This document shows positions 11,501 to 23,500 of a DNA stretch of 64,000 bases, in pieces (within the stretch, counting starts at the first letter, position 1; each line of letters starts with the position of its first letter). The stretch lies in NCBI RefSeq assembly GCF_023343835.1, contig NC_064434.1:9095505-9159504 (forward strand), written 5' to 3'. The DNA is from Lagopus muta. Lineage: Eukaryota > Chordata > Aves > Galliformes > Phasianidae. The notes under the pieces are model-generated. The model made no database searches, was not told where the DNA came from, and saw only the letters and a program-made list of their open reading frames with translations. A program made the translations under genes and the position numbers.

Positions 11501-14500
11501 ATGGTAGTCAGAGGCTGCTGAATTGAGTGTCAGATCCTGCATGCAGAGTACAGTGTTGCCTACACTTACACATGAAGCAAGTCTAAAATCCTAGTTTTTC
11601 ATTCCCCAATCAACTCAGTTCTGTTTTTGTGGTTCTGATCTTTCTTGCAGAGCTGCTTGCCTTTTACTGGTGGACGCTGAACCAGGAATGATCATCGTAC
11701 ATCTGAAATGCAAACATTTTGCAAATTATCTGGGTTGGTTGATCATTACTCTGAAAGGCAGGGAAGCATGAAAGCTAGAGTGGCTATTATTCTTTATGGC
11801 TGTGTGTAGCTCAGTGGACTAGCCTAGGTGTGTCTGTGAATGTCAGGGCCTGTTCTCTGGTCAGGAGGCCAGCTAGAAGTCTGGCTGGATCTATAGTGTG
11901 AAACCTTTGTTTTTACCATTCACAATGACTGCAAGTACCAAAACTGGCTACTGAGTGCTCTGCACCAGCCTAAATCTTGGACTGAAAATTTAGCTGAGGG
12001 AATGCTAGCTGCCTAGGCAAAACTGGGCCAGATGCTATCCGGTTCCAGTAGACACTATAAGGTTCCTACCAGACACTATCAAGTTTCACTGCTGCGGAAT
12101 ATACTCTGATACTGTTAAGTTTGCTTGCATAGATACAGTTTATGGGTTCTGAGTTAGTGTCTAGCTTATTTCCCAGATACCTTCTGTGCTTCTTGTGGGT
12201 TGACTTTCTATTATTGCTGTATTGGTGGAAGTACTCTGCTTTCTTCTATCCCAAGATGGAAGATGTGGTGGTTGTGTCAGTCCATCTCTTATATCTCACT
12301 GTTAATTGGGATTCACTCCATTACAGTTCACCAGGGTATGTTACAGGAGGATAAATGTTCCACCCTAGGAGAGGATCTGATCCATGCTGACTCTGCTTGT
12401 GCTAGATTTTGGGTTGTTTTTTCTTAATCCAACTCTGTATTCATTGAAATATTTTAGTAGATTATGGAGCATCAAGATGAATGTATTGTCTGTATAATAG
12501 CACACTCCCATAGCATGATAGTCAATTCTGTTATGACCAAAATATCAATTCCAGACAGTATGTTTTCTTTTTGTGGGGGATTTTTTGTGTGTGTTGGTTT
12601 CCAGTCTTGAATTCTGAACTGACTGTGGCATAGAAGCCAACCTATTTCTAACCAGCATTCCCATGGTTATCACTTTCCTGCGGTATCTTGGGCCTTATTT
12701 CTCCTCAGACTTCCTCTCTTTGTATGCAGAGGGAATGACTCCACTGTTGGCATCTTCTCCCTATGCAAAAACCTGTAGACCATGTAGTTTCTTTTTATTT
12801 TCTCACAGATAAGGAGTCAGAGATCAGCTGAGGTCTTCACCCTTGAATTTTTTCATGGATAAATTAAAGAGTCAGGGATCACCTGAGGTCTTTGCCCTCG
12901 AATTTCTGTGTTGGGTGCTGTGCAAACATGCCTCTTTTTTAAGCCTTCACAGTCAGAAGCACACTGAAACCCAGCAAGGCTGAGAAATCTGTTTTCTGAC
13001 ATGGTGGTAGAAAGATTCATCCTGCTTTCTCCATGAGGAACATACCTGGCTATGACTCCTGTCTTTTGAAGCTGGCCACCACATAGCTTGCTTTTAGCAA
13101 ACAGGAATTTTAGCTGTCAGAGGAAAGTATCTGGAGCAGTGATCTTCCCAGTATTTAATTAGCTGCTGAGTCAGACAAATGGACGCTGGGTATCTGACAA
13201 TGAACTTCTATTTCATTAGGGAACAGGTTTTAATAACAGAATTAGAAGACCAGACCAGCAACAGAGCTTTGGGATTGACTGTGTAGATAATAGGCTTTTA
13301 CTAGGCTATATGTAAAGCTCTTTGGTAATACGTGTTTTTCCACTTCAGATTCCAGGGTTAATGCTTCACAGTGCTTAAACTGCTGCTTGCTGCCCATGTC
13401 TCCCTCTTGCCTTTAAAGAAACTTACCCAGACAACACGTTCTATTTCAGGTGTCCAAGAAGTACAGCGAGATAGAGGAGCTCTACCACAGGCTGTCAGCA
13501 CGGTATCCACATGCTTCTCTTCCACTCTTGCCTAGAAAAGTTCTCTTTGTGGGAGAATCTGACATCTATGAACGAAGAGCAATGTTCAATGATATCATGA
13601 AATTCATCTCAAAAGATGAGGATCTAGCAACGAGTCCTGAGTTACTGGAATTTTTAGGTAACTAAAAAATGAGTGTCCCCTCTCCCACAAACATGCTTAC
13701 TACAAGCCTTATTAGGTACTTGATTTAGGTAGTCAAGAGCTAGAGAATGCCACAGTAAAGGTTATCACTAAAAATATTCTCTTGTGCACCTACAGTGCTC
13801 CACAGCCATAGAACCAAACAACCATTAAGGTTGGAAAGGACCTCTTAGATCCCCTAGTCCAACCACCTCCCATCCCCACCATGCCCACTAAACCACGTCC
13901 CTCAGTGCCACATCTCCACATTTCTTGAACATCTCCAGGGACAGTGACTCCACCGCCTCCCTGGGCAGCCTGTGTCAATGCCTCACTACTCTTTCTGATC
14001 ATGTTTGCTGTTATTTTCCCCTCTTTTCAGTGGATACGTCTCCTTTGGAAGTACTGATGCCAAAATGGTCTCCATGCAAGTGTCAGTTGCACAGTCTCTG
14101 ATTTCCCTTAGGCATATATTAAAGCTGTGATTCAGAACATGCAAGTTTCAAAGGCTAAATAATCATATATTGTTAGCAGAGGGATGGTCCCTGAAAGGGC
14201 AGTGCAGGGCTCCCTTAGTGAACAACTGTTCCATGCTTTGTCTGTTTTTCATTCCTAATAAAACTGCTAGGTCTTGCTGAAGGAGACCCTAAAGCAAATT
14301 ACTGACAATGACTTTTTGAGTAAAAGTTTGATGCTTTCTTAGCTAAAACCATTCTCTAGCTTTTTTTTTTTTTTTTTTTTTTTCTCCTTAATTTTCGTTA
14401 GCTTCATGTCCAGTTCTTGTTGCCTCTTCCAATGATTTGTACAGATCCTTTCTTGCATTCCTTGGACATAGCAGCGAGTCAGTGAATGAATGGAACAGAT

Positions 14501-17500
14501 GGGCTCTCTGCTCTTAGTTCATCTGAGTGTTGCTGAACAGGGAATACACCAGCAAGGTGCTGTGCATGATTCTTAGTGTAGTGTTAGTTTTAAGGAATCA
14601 AACCAAAGGTGCAAGGCACTTGCAAGTCAACATGTGCAAACTGTTTTGCAAAAGTGTGAAGTGTGGACTTTACATAGGTGGGGAGCTCTATGAGACTAGC
14701 AAGTGTGCATCCCTGTAACCAAAGCCCTGTCAGTCACGAAACCCATGACCTGTTTATCAAAATCTGCCTTAGAATACTGTGTCTCACTCTACCAAACCAG
14801 ATGAACTTCAGTACTTATGCTACGGGTCCTTAAATTATTGGAGACATAGTCAATATATGAAGAGGTGTTTGGGGAGAATTAACATGATAAAGCATATATG
14901 TTTATCTACATGGATAGCATGTATATGCTGCAACATGCAGCACCCTGACCTCCACTTTCTGCCCTCACCAACAGTCTCCTTGCCTACAAGGGGAGCGTAA
15001 GACCATTTCTTCAGTGTAGACATGCAGGTTTAGTTACTGTGTTCTGCCCTAGCTGATTAGACACATACAGTCATGAAACCAAGATAAGATGAGTCCCACT
15101 TGCTGTGTTAAACAGTCAAAAGGATGAAGGTAGGAATTTTATTTACCAATAGTGTTTTCAAGCTAGCCTATTTTTAGCTAGTCTCATTATTTTGAATTGG
15201 TTTCCTGAACATCCAGAGACTCCACAAAACAGAATAGTTATGAGCTCTTCTCTCGCTCTTAGATTTTCCATATAACAAGTTTGGTCAGAAAACTTTCTCA
15301 GTGTTTCAGTTTGCTGAGTTTGTTCAGTTTGATGGACCTTGCATAGTGAAGAGAGTTAGAACTTCAGATTTCATTTCTGAGTGTAAATTGGAGAACTGCT
15401 TTGGAAACTGTTTTTCATGCTGTCCAGTGCTGTATTTTAGTCCAAGTTCATTAAATCAGTAACTAAAACTGCACTTTATCTCTTCTAGTTATATGAAGGT
15501 TAGTTATCTACAGCAAAGTGGAGCATTTAGGCCCCCTCTGTAGCCAAGGGGGAGAAACAGGCACTTCAGAAGGAAGCTTATTGTCAACCAACTGTATTTA
15601 GATGTGATGAGTCACCAACTGGAAATTCCATTGTTTCCACCGACTACAGAAGGAACATAAAGGAGATTAGGCTGCTGTGTTTTAGATAAAGTTGGTTTCC
15701 TCTGTCTTTCTCTGCTTGACAGCTTTAAATCAGTAAACAGATCAGAAATATAGTGACACGGGATTGAACAGAACTAGGGACAGTTGGGAATATTGGAAGA
15801 ATTTCACGAAAGCTGATTGTGTATTTCATTCCTCAAACGAAATCACAAGGAACAGGTGCAAGCCATGAAATAAAACATGGCTGTTGTCCTGTGTTTTCAG
15901 TTTTGCATCTGTAATTGTATTTTGCAGGAACAAAATCTACTGGTGTCATTGACTACAAGGGTAAAAATGTTCCTGACGACAAAGAGAAAGAAGATGAAGA
16001 AAATGATGCATTGGATTTTTTTAAAGAAGAAAAGACACCTGACTTGATTTCAAAGCTTGCAACACTGGAGAATGCCAAGAAAGATGAGAAAAAGGAAGAG
16101 GAAGAGGAGGAAGAAGATTTAGACCCGCTTGGTATAATGAGGTATGGATGTCGTGGCCTTCGTTGTTATTTAATTTTTTGCCCAATTTTCTAAAAATAAA
16201 AATAGAAATAAGGCTATTCCACATCTCTGTCCCCTCATCTCAACATTTTGTAACAGAGAACGCTTTCAGTTGGGCTTGACAGAGGAGGAGAGGCCTCTGC
16301 TGTATTCCAATAGACAGATTCCTATAGATTCATAAATAAGTACCTTTATGGAGAAAAGAAATTTGTAGGACCATTTCAGTGCATTCCTCACGGAATCCAA
16401 GAGAGAGAGAGACATAATGAATGGCTTGGCTACAGCCTCAACTGCAGTAGGTGCTCTACTAAGACACTGCAGGGTGCTTCTACAAATTGTAAAGCCACCA
16501 GACACTATAGGACATGCCACTTTGGAGAGCATGAGGGTTTACCATGTCTGGAACTACTTCTGTTCTGACTGGTATCTAGAATGATGTGAAGTTACAGCAG
16601 CACAAAGACCAAAAGAACCAACATTTCAATCATGAGATTCACGTATGTGGGGAAGCACGTTACCAGGAGTGCAGCTTAGAAGTGCATGATCTGAAAGCAC
16701 GGATGAGGTTACTGTCCCTTTGTTTGTGAACAAAAGCCCTCTGTTGAGAGTGAAAACCACTTTGTCTTTTTCTGCATATTGTAGTCACCCGAATTAGATG
16801 CACTCCAGGTGAACATCTCTGCCATTTTTTTCTTCTGGTTTTTGTCTGTCAAGAGCTGATTCCATAACTCCACAGACAACAGATAAAAAAGATTTATAGA
16901 ACTGTGGAAGTCTTTTTCTCCATGTACAGGTCCTCTCCTTACAATAGTTCAACTTGAGCTGCGTTTCTAAGAAACAGCAAGAAATTGGAAGGATTTCCTG
17001 AATGAGGGTTAAAACAGAGATATGGCAGCATTTTAATTGGGCTGGGTTTTTTGCTTATCTGTTTTTTTTCCTACTCCCAGATGTGCCTTTTCCTTTCCAG
17101 TGTAGCCATATCTGGAGGTTCTGACCAGACTGAGACTTGTGAGGGTCAAAATCTTGAGGAACAGCTGAGAGATGCTTAGCAAGCTGATGTGACTTAGAGT
17201 TAAGGGTCTTCTGAGTCTACTAAGAAGTCCCACCCTGTCTTTGTCTGTCTTCTCAGTGACACAGGTATCGCATTAAAGTTCACTGATTGAAGGATGGGAA
17301 CCTGCAGGGAACCTGCTTTGGCAGGGGGTTGGACTCGATGATCTCTGGAGGTCCCTTCCAACCCCTACAATTCTGTGATTCTGTGTGATTCTGTATAGGC
17401 TATCTTTCCTTTTGCCCTTCTCAAGATATCACATCCTAAATGAATCTAAGACATAAGCAATAATAGCTTGAGAAACTGAGGAATTGAATCAGAACTTGCT

Positions 17501-20500
17501 AAAGGTAATATCTGGGTTTGTGTATCTGTCCAATAATTTCTAGATGGATATTTCCACTTCAAGATGGAAATTCTCACTGAATTTCCAAAAGCATTTCTAA
17601 CTACTGAAGACTGAATGTAAATTTAGTTTTTCCATGTCTGGGATCTTAAGTGGTGACTGTTTTTTTAGAGTGTCTCAAACTTTAGATGACCAAGTAGAGA
17701 AGCCCAAAGTAGGTAAGTTCTTGACCTTCAGTAAGTTGCTGATGGATTCAGCTGAGTTGGTTGAGCCATCCACAATCACTAGCCTCTACTGAATGTTCTT
17801 TTTTTTCTGGAACCAGTGTGGGCTTTGGAAATGCTTCTTTCTAGAAGAAGGCAGTAAGTAATAGGAACGAGCCAGAACACTCTTTTATTGATTCCCAGTT
17901 ACCGTGAATCATTTGCAGAGTGGTCATTCGCACTAAGTACTATGCATGGGTCTCCCAAACTAAAATTCAGGTTGACTGTAATGATTTTGCTTCTTCTATT
18001 ACAACCACATTTAATTGCTGATGTCCAGATAGCATCCTTTTTACCTGAGATGTTTCATCCTTTAAACTTCACTGGGGAACTTTAAACATTATTCTTTTGA
18101 CAAAACATGTGCTTAATTACTCAGAATTTCTCCTTTGTTGAAGAGGTGTTTTAAAAAGTTAAGCAACTATTTACAATGAGAAGTCAGATAACGCAGTACT
18201 TCCCGCAGAATGGTCTTTAGTTGGTGGTGTTTATAAAAGAAACTGTCCTTTTTTGGATAGGAAAATGATCTATTGGGTTAGCAAACACCATGTTGTATTT
18301 TCAGAGTTACAACAAGTGTAAGCTGTAAAGAATTTGCTGTGCCAAAACAAGCAAGAAGTTTGATTTTCTGCTCTGCAGAGTTTGACGTAGCATTTGAAAG
18401 TCTGATTATTTTGGTCCTTTAATGCCTTGAAGGATGAAAAGATCTGGTATTTAATCCTCATTTAGTTTATTGCTTCCATTCCTTTCGAGAGCAGAATTCT
18501 TAGTGAATCAGAATAATTTTGTTTATTTAAGAAGAAACATGGCCTTCACTGGTAGAGTTGCAGCATGACACATCATGCAGTCTGATGGTTTTCTCTCTAA
18601 GTCAGTGGTTGGTTTCCTGTATAAAAACTTCTTGGTATGTGTTTATTTTTTTAATCTCATATGTACAATGTCACAGTAGAAACAAACATGGAAATAAGAA
18701 TCCTGAATCTCATTTTATATTGTTTCTAATTCCCTCTAACTCATCTAGCTTCCATGGAAGATATTTTTAATTCACATCAGTGGAGATCAGGTTGGACATA
18801 AGCATTGCATCCCAGTTTTAAGCCCTCTGGGAATTACAGATGTCTGTGTAAGAGGACAAAGAAAGAAGCAGTTTTCAGTGAATGGGTATTTCTGGAGTGA
18901 ACATTTTAGGGTTTCTTTCATGCCCTTACAGTTGTAGGTGCATGCATGCTTTGAACAAGGAACTCGAAAGACTTAAAGCACGTCTGAGAAACCGAAGCTA
19001 CAAGTTAGTTTGGGATGGGAATGGATAAAAAAGGAGGTGGTACAGACTGGATAAACATGTTTAGTACTACACAGTTCCCTGCTGCATGGGTAATTCAGAT
19101 TTTAAAAAATCCACAGTTCCTTTCCTTGTATTAAAAAAAAAACAAAACCTTTGAAAAGATGTAAAGTCAAAAATAAAACAATGTAGTATATTGCAAGCTG
19201 TATCAGTGGCCAGAGTGCTCTGAGTAGCAGAGCTCTGACCTATATTGAATCATGTGTTTGGCAAAATCTTTACTTTTTTTTTATTTCTGGATAAGGATGA
19301 AACTGCTCCAGTAGCAGGGGCCTCCATATGTTGTCAACACGCTTCATTTGGTAACAACTTTTCCTCCTGGGCCAGAAGGCTGTGTCTTGGACTTGGCCCA
19401 GCACTGCTGCTGTGCTGCTGAACTACCAGATATCCAGTTCAATGCACTGGCTTAGGGGTAAAATGCTAAACTAGGGTCTTGTTTTTTCTGCTGCTATATT
19501 AATGACGATCATCCAGGTGGAAGCTGGTAATGGCCTGGTTCCTTTGCCTGGAGGAGACATCCCAGTTGTACTGATTTTCTTCCCTGCACTCAGCCCTGAG
19601 GCTGTGGAGAGTTGATCTTGTCTGGTGGCAACTCACTTTGCCAGTTCTATGCTTTTCAGCTTTTCTTATGCACAAAAGCTTACTTTCTGTATTTGTACAG
19701 TGATCATCATCCATGTCTGGGCTGCTTAGCAACAGAAAGATTTCTTTTATCTGAATTAGGACTATCTCAGATATTTACTTCTGATGAAGTTTACACCCTG
19801 GAGTTGCACCTTTTAATGCACTATCCTAGAAAGAGAAGTGCTCAAAATTACATTATATTTTTGGGATGCACTGCTAAAATTCACCTGGAATGTGATCACA
19901 GGATGTGCAGTGTCACCTTGTCTTCCACTCTCCTTGAGAGTTAGGTGTATTGTTACTCTGTGTTATCACTCTGTAAGTTTTCCTGGACATTTGCAGAGAC
20001 CTTTTCTGCTTTGTGCAGAACAGCACTCAGAATACTGAGCAACAGGAGATCACCTGTGCAGTGGGGAAAGAATCTATTGTACTTGCTTTTGTAGCAGTGG
20101 CACTTTTCTAGTTCTATTTCATTTAATTTGGCATTGTAAGCATACAGTTATTTATAGCCATCAGCCTCTCTTAGCCATAGCATTTATATTAAAGCCTTTT
20201 TTTTTCCTAGTAAGCCATAATGCTTATAGTATCCCTTTACTAAAATCCTTTTGATTGCAAAATTAGATATGTGTTTTATTTCACATCATAGGAAAAATAT
20301 TAGATATATTAACTTCTCTCTGTTCTCCTTAAAGTGAATTCAGTACTGCTATTTATCAGTCTTTAATCCATCTATTTCAACATTTGCAGATGCATATTAT
20401 TAAGTAACCAGTGCAGAATCTTTTAACATTGCTGGCTCATGGAATACTTTCTGTTATATTCCCCTGTCCTTCAGAAGAGGTTTGCTATACCCAGCATGCC

Positions 20501-23500
20501 CACTGGAAATAGCCATTGGCCTGTGCCATCTCCTGGGCTGTGATTAGAATGAGTTAGGAGAAAGCAATCTGTCCCATGCCAGGGGGTCACCAGGAACTAG
20601 TCTAACAGCTGAATTGCTGAACTGAGTTCCTGTGCTCAGGCCCAAGATATGAAGTGATTACCAATTAATAAACAAAGTATAGCCCCGAGCCGCTCTTCCC
20701 CCAGGAGTTAGCTTTCTGCCTGCTGTTGTGTCTGCTCTCTATTTGCCTTAAGGGTTTCCTAGGGTTTTGCTTTCTGTAGGGAATTCAGACAGCCAGTTAT
20801 GTCTTTTTTTCCTTCTGTTTGGTCCAAGAAAGACCACATTAGACATTTCTAGCTCTGAATCTTAAAACAGCTGTAGGAACACATCACGGTAACTGAGCTG
20901 AATTTCATCTCTTTCCTCCGTGGATGAACTGTGCAGTTTAATTGTTTGTAGGCTGAAGACAGCTTTAAAACGCAGTTTAATACTGACGTTAGTACTTGTA
21001 TTCAGTTTACTCCCATGAACTTGAGACACTAGTTGATTAAAATGACTCAGAACCAGCTCTTCTGAACAAAGCAGTGATGACTTTTGTCAAAAGAACAGGA
21101 GTGCATCATGAGTTAAAGCATGCGACAGCCGTGTGCATGCATTTCTTCAGTTAGTTAAGTTCTGAGCTACTGTTTGTTCACCGGCTTGGGGGAACCCACC
21201 TTCTCCTGCGCTTTCCTGCCTCCATATGCTCTCTGCACCCCTCACCAGAGCCACGCACAGTTCCCTCCCTTCCGTCCTTTCTCCTTTGCCTCCCTAAATC
21301 TTTCAGTGACATCACATCCTCCCTCAGCCTGAGGTTTTTCCTGGCAGACTGCACAGAACCATGAGGTGGGTATTCCCCAGGCAAGAGCTCTTCTGTCTCC
21401 TCTCTCTACTTTTGTTATTATTTCAGCAGATTTCCCCTCATGGCTTCTCTTCATCTCCTTTTGTACCTTCCCAGAGGAATAAAGGCACATGGGTAGATGG
21501 AAGCTTCACATCTGTTGTGGATAAACACAGACGTAGCTAACTCCTGACAACAGTTTGGAAGGGATGAGGCCACTGAGGGCTGATGTTCTGTGGGCTTTCT
21601 GCCAAAAGCTTTTAAAAGCTGTTCATTGTTGCTGTGGTCAAGCTCAATCAGCCCTGGTGCCAGTGGTTTGCCATCACTTGGTTTGGTTGGTGAAGAGAGT
21701 TTTAAAGGACTCGGGGCCTCTTTTTGCTGCAGACAAAGCGGGTGATTGCTCTGAGCAGCAGATTGGTGGGGAGGAAGCAGTTGGGCCACTAGCCCTGACT
21801 TTGCCAGAGCCCTGCAGAGCCAGGCTGGCTGCTAGAGGAGGTAGGTTGATGTACGAGCCAGTAGTTATTTCTGGCTTGTGTCCTAATGGTCACGACACTA
21901 GTTTGTCCCTTGACATCTCACTGATGCCTTGCTTTCCCTTTTCTTCCCTGTTGTGGCCTAGGCTGTCCCCAGCCTTTTTTGTCTTTGGGGGGGAAATAAG
22001 TGGCAAAATTTGATCTCACTTCCTATACCAGAAACTTTGGGCAGCTGAGAACAGTTCACAGAGAGACAGAAATCAGTTCCATAGGAGTTCTGCATTTTGT
22101 GCCATGCCAAGTGGTTTCATTGATGGCCTGCCCAGAGCTGTGGTAGGTAGCTGTAGGCACTGTGCCTGGTGATAGATTTTTGCCTCGAAGGAAGGCAAGA
22201 ATCTGCAGGCTGGAGGAGTGTCAGGGCACAGCTGCTATCCATTGGGCAGGTGGCCTGGAGCAAACCTGTCAATATTTATGTGTTCAGCTGTTGTGCCTTC
22301 TGGTCCTTGGTCAGTGGGGTTGTGCTCTGAGGTGGTGCTTCCACTCCTCAGGCATTCTGCTACTCCTCAGCCACTCGTAAATTCACAACTGTATTTTGGT
22401 CTGGCCATGTGAGTTCATGGCTTCCCCTCTGAATCCAGCAGGATTTGGGCACAAAAGTAGAAACACTTGCCTGGCTGTCCTAACAAGCTGAGAGAATGAG
22501 TGTACGTGTTGAAGAAGAGCGAAGCTACCGGTTGTGTTTTCTGTATTGAAATTCAGATAGATAAAACAATGAAACAAGAAACAGAAAGAGCCTTGTTTTG
22601 CTAGCAGTGTGTGCATCCGTGCTCACAGCTGTGAAGCCTTTGGATATTTAAACAGGCAGATCTTTATATTCTGTGAATTGAGTCACAAGTTTAGGTTGCA
22701 AGCCATGCTCAACTGTCACTTTGCCAAGTGACACAAGTATTTGTTTCAATTCCAATCCAGCTGCTATCCAATTGGCAACTTATCGAATCTCAGTAAACAA
22801 CCCTTCTGGTCTTCCACTGAAACATCTCTGGCTGTTGAATTTTTTTTCTTGTAAACTGAGGTCATAGTCTGATACAGTAATCTTCCTCATCAAAGAGAGG
22901 AAAAAGAAGAAAAGACAGCAGAAAGTGTGGATCACCCATGCAAATAAAGGATGACTCTTATTTGCTTTTCATGAAATTATGTATTCTTGACCTTTTTAAG
23001 GGCAAACTTACAGCCTGTCTGTGGAGCTGGTGTAACTAACAGGATAGGGAATAAAGCAGGATGGCAGGATGCTGTCCTTGCAGAAATTCAGTCCTTCCAG
23101 TTTGCCTGTCCTGAACATTGTTTTTGTCTATAGACGCCTGGTGAGCATTCATTTCCCATATGCAGATGATGCAGTGGGCTTTCATTTGCCTTTTGTCTCC
23201 AGCCCCATGTTCTCGGCACAGCTTCCCACATTTCTTCTCTGCCAAACTTGCTGTCCTTGCACAGATGAAGAGTTGAAGGTGATTGAAAGAAAGCAGTAGA
23301 AAACAAAAACACGTTCAGCTATTGAATCTTGCAGAAGCATCCATATTAGTTCAGTGTTGCCTACTGTGAGTGTTTGCTCTGGGGTCCAGGAAGATGTTTT
23401 CCTTGGAAGAAGTCTACCAATGGTTCGTGTGGTGGAGCTGGGAAACTTCTAGCTGTATTTTCCAACTGGGGGCATTGGGGTGTGTGTGTGAAAGACTTAG

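Larger units (their letters stand above)
7089..13449 (+). other. HS1BP3: HS1BP3 intron 2
   Basis: A 6,361-bp phase-0 intron. A T-run follows the donor at about 7121-7134. No CR1 was recognised. Two short imperfect tandem duplications are present (12041-12081 and 12808-12910). The 160-codon open frame on the minus strand at 7145-7627 has no recognised similarity and I treat it as chance. Confidence 0.88.
13658..15927 (+). other. HS1BP3: HS1BP3 intron 3
   Basis: A 2,270-bp phase-1 intron. It contains a minus-strand CR1 fragment 150 bases after exon 3 and a 23-T run at 14361-14383. The rest has no recognised feature. Confidence 0.9.
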
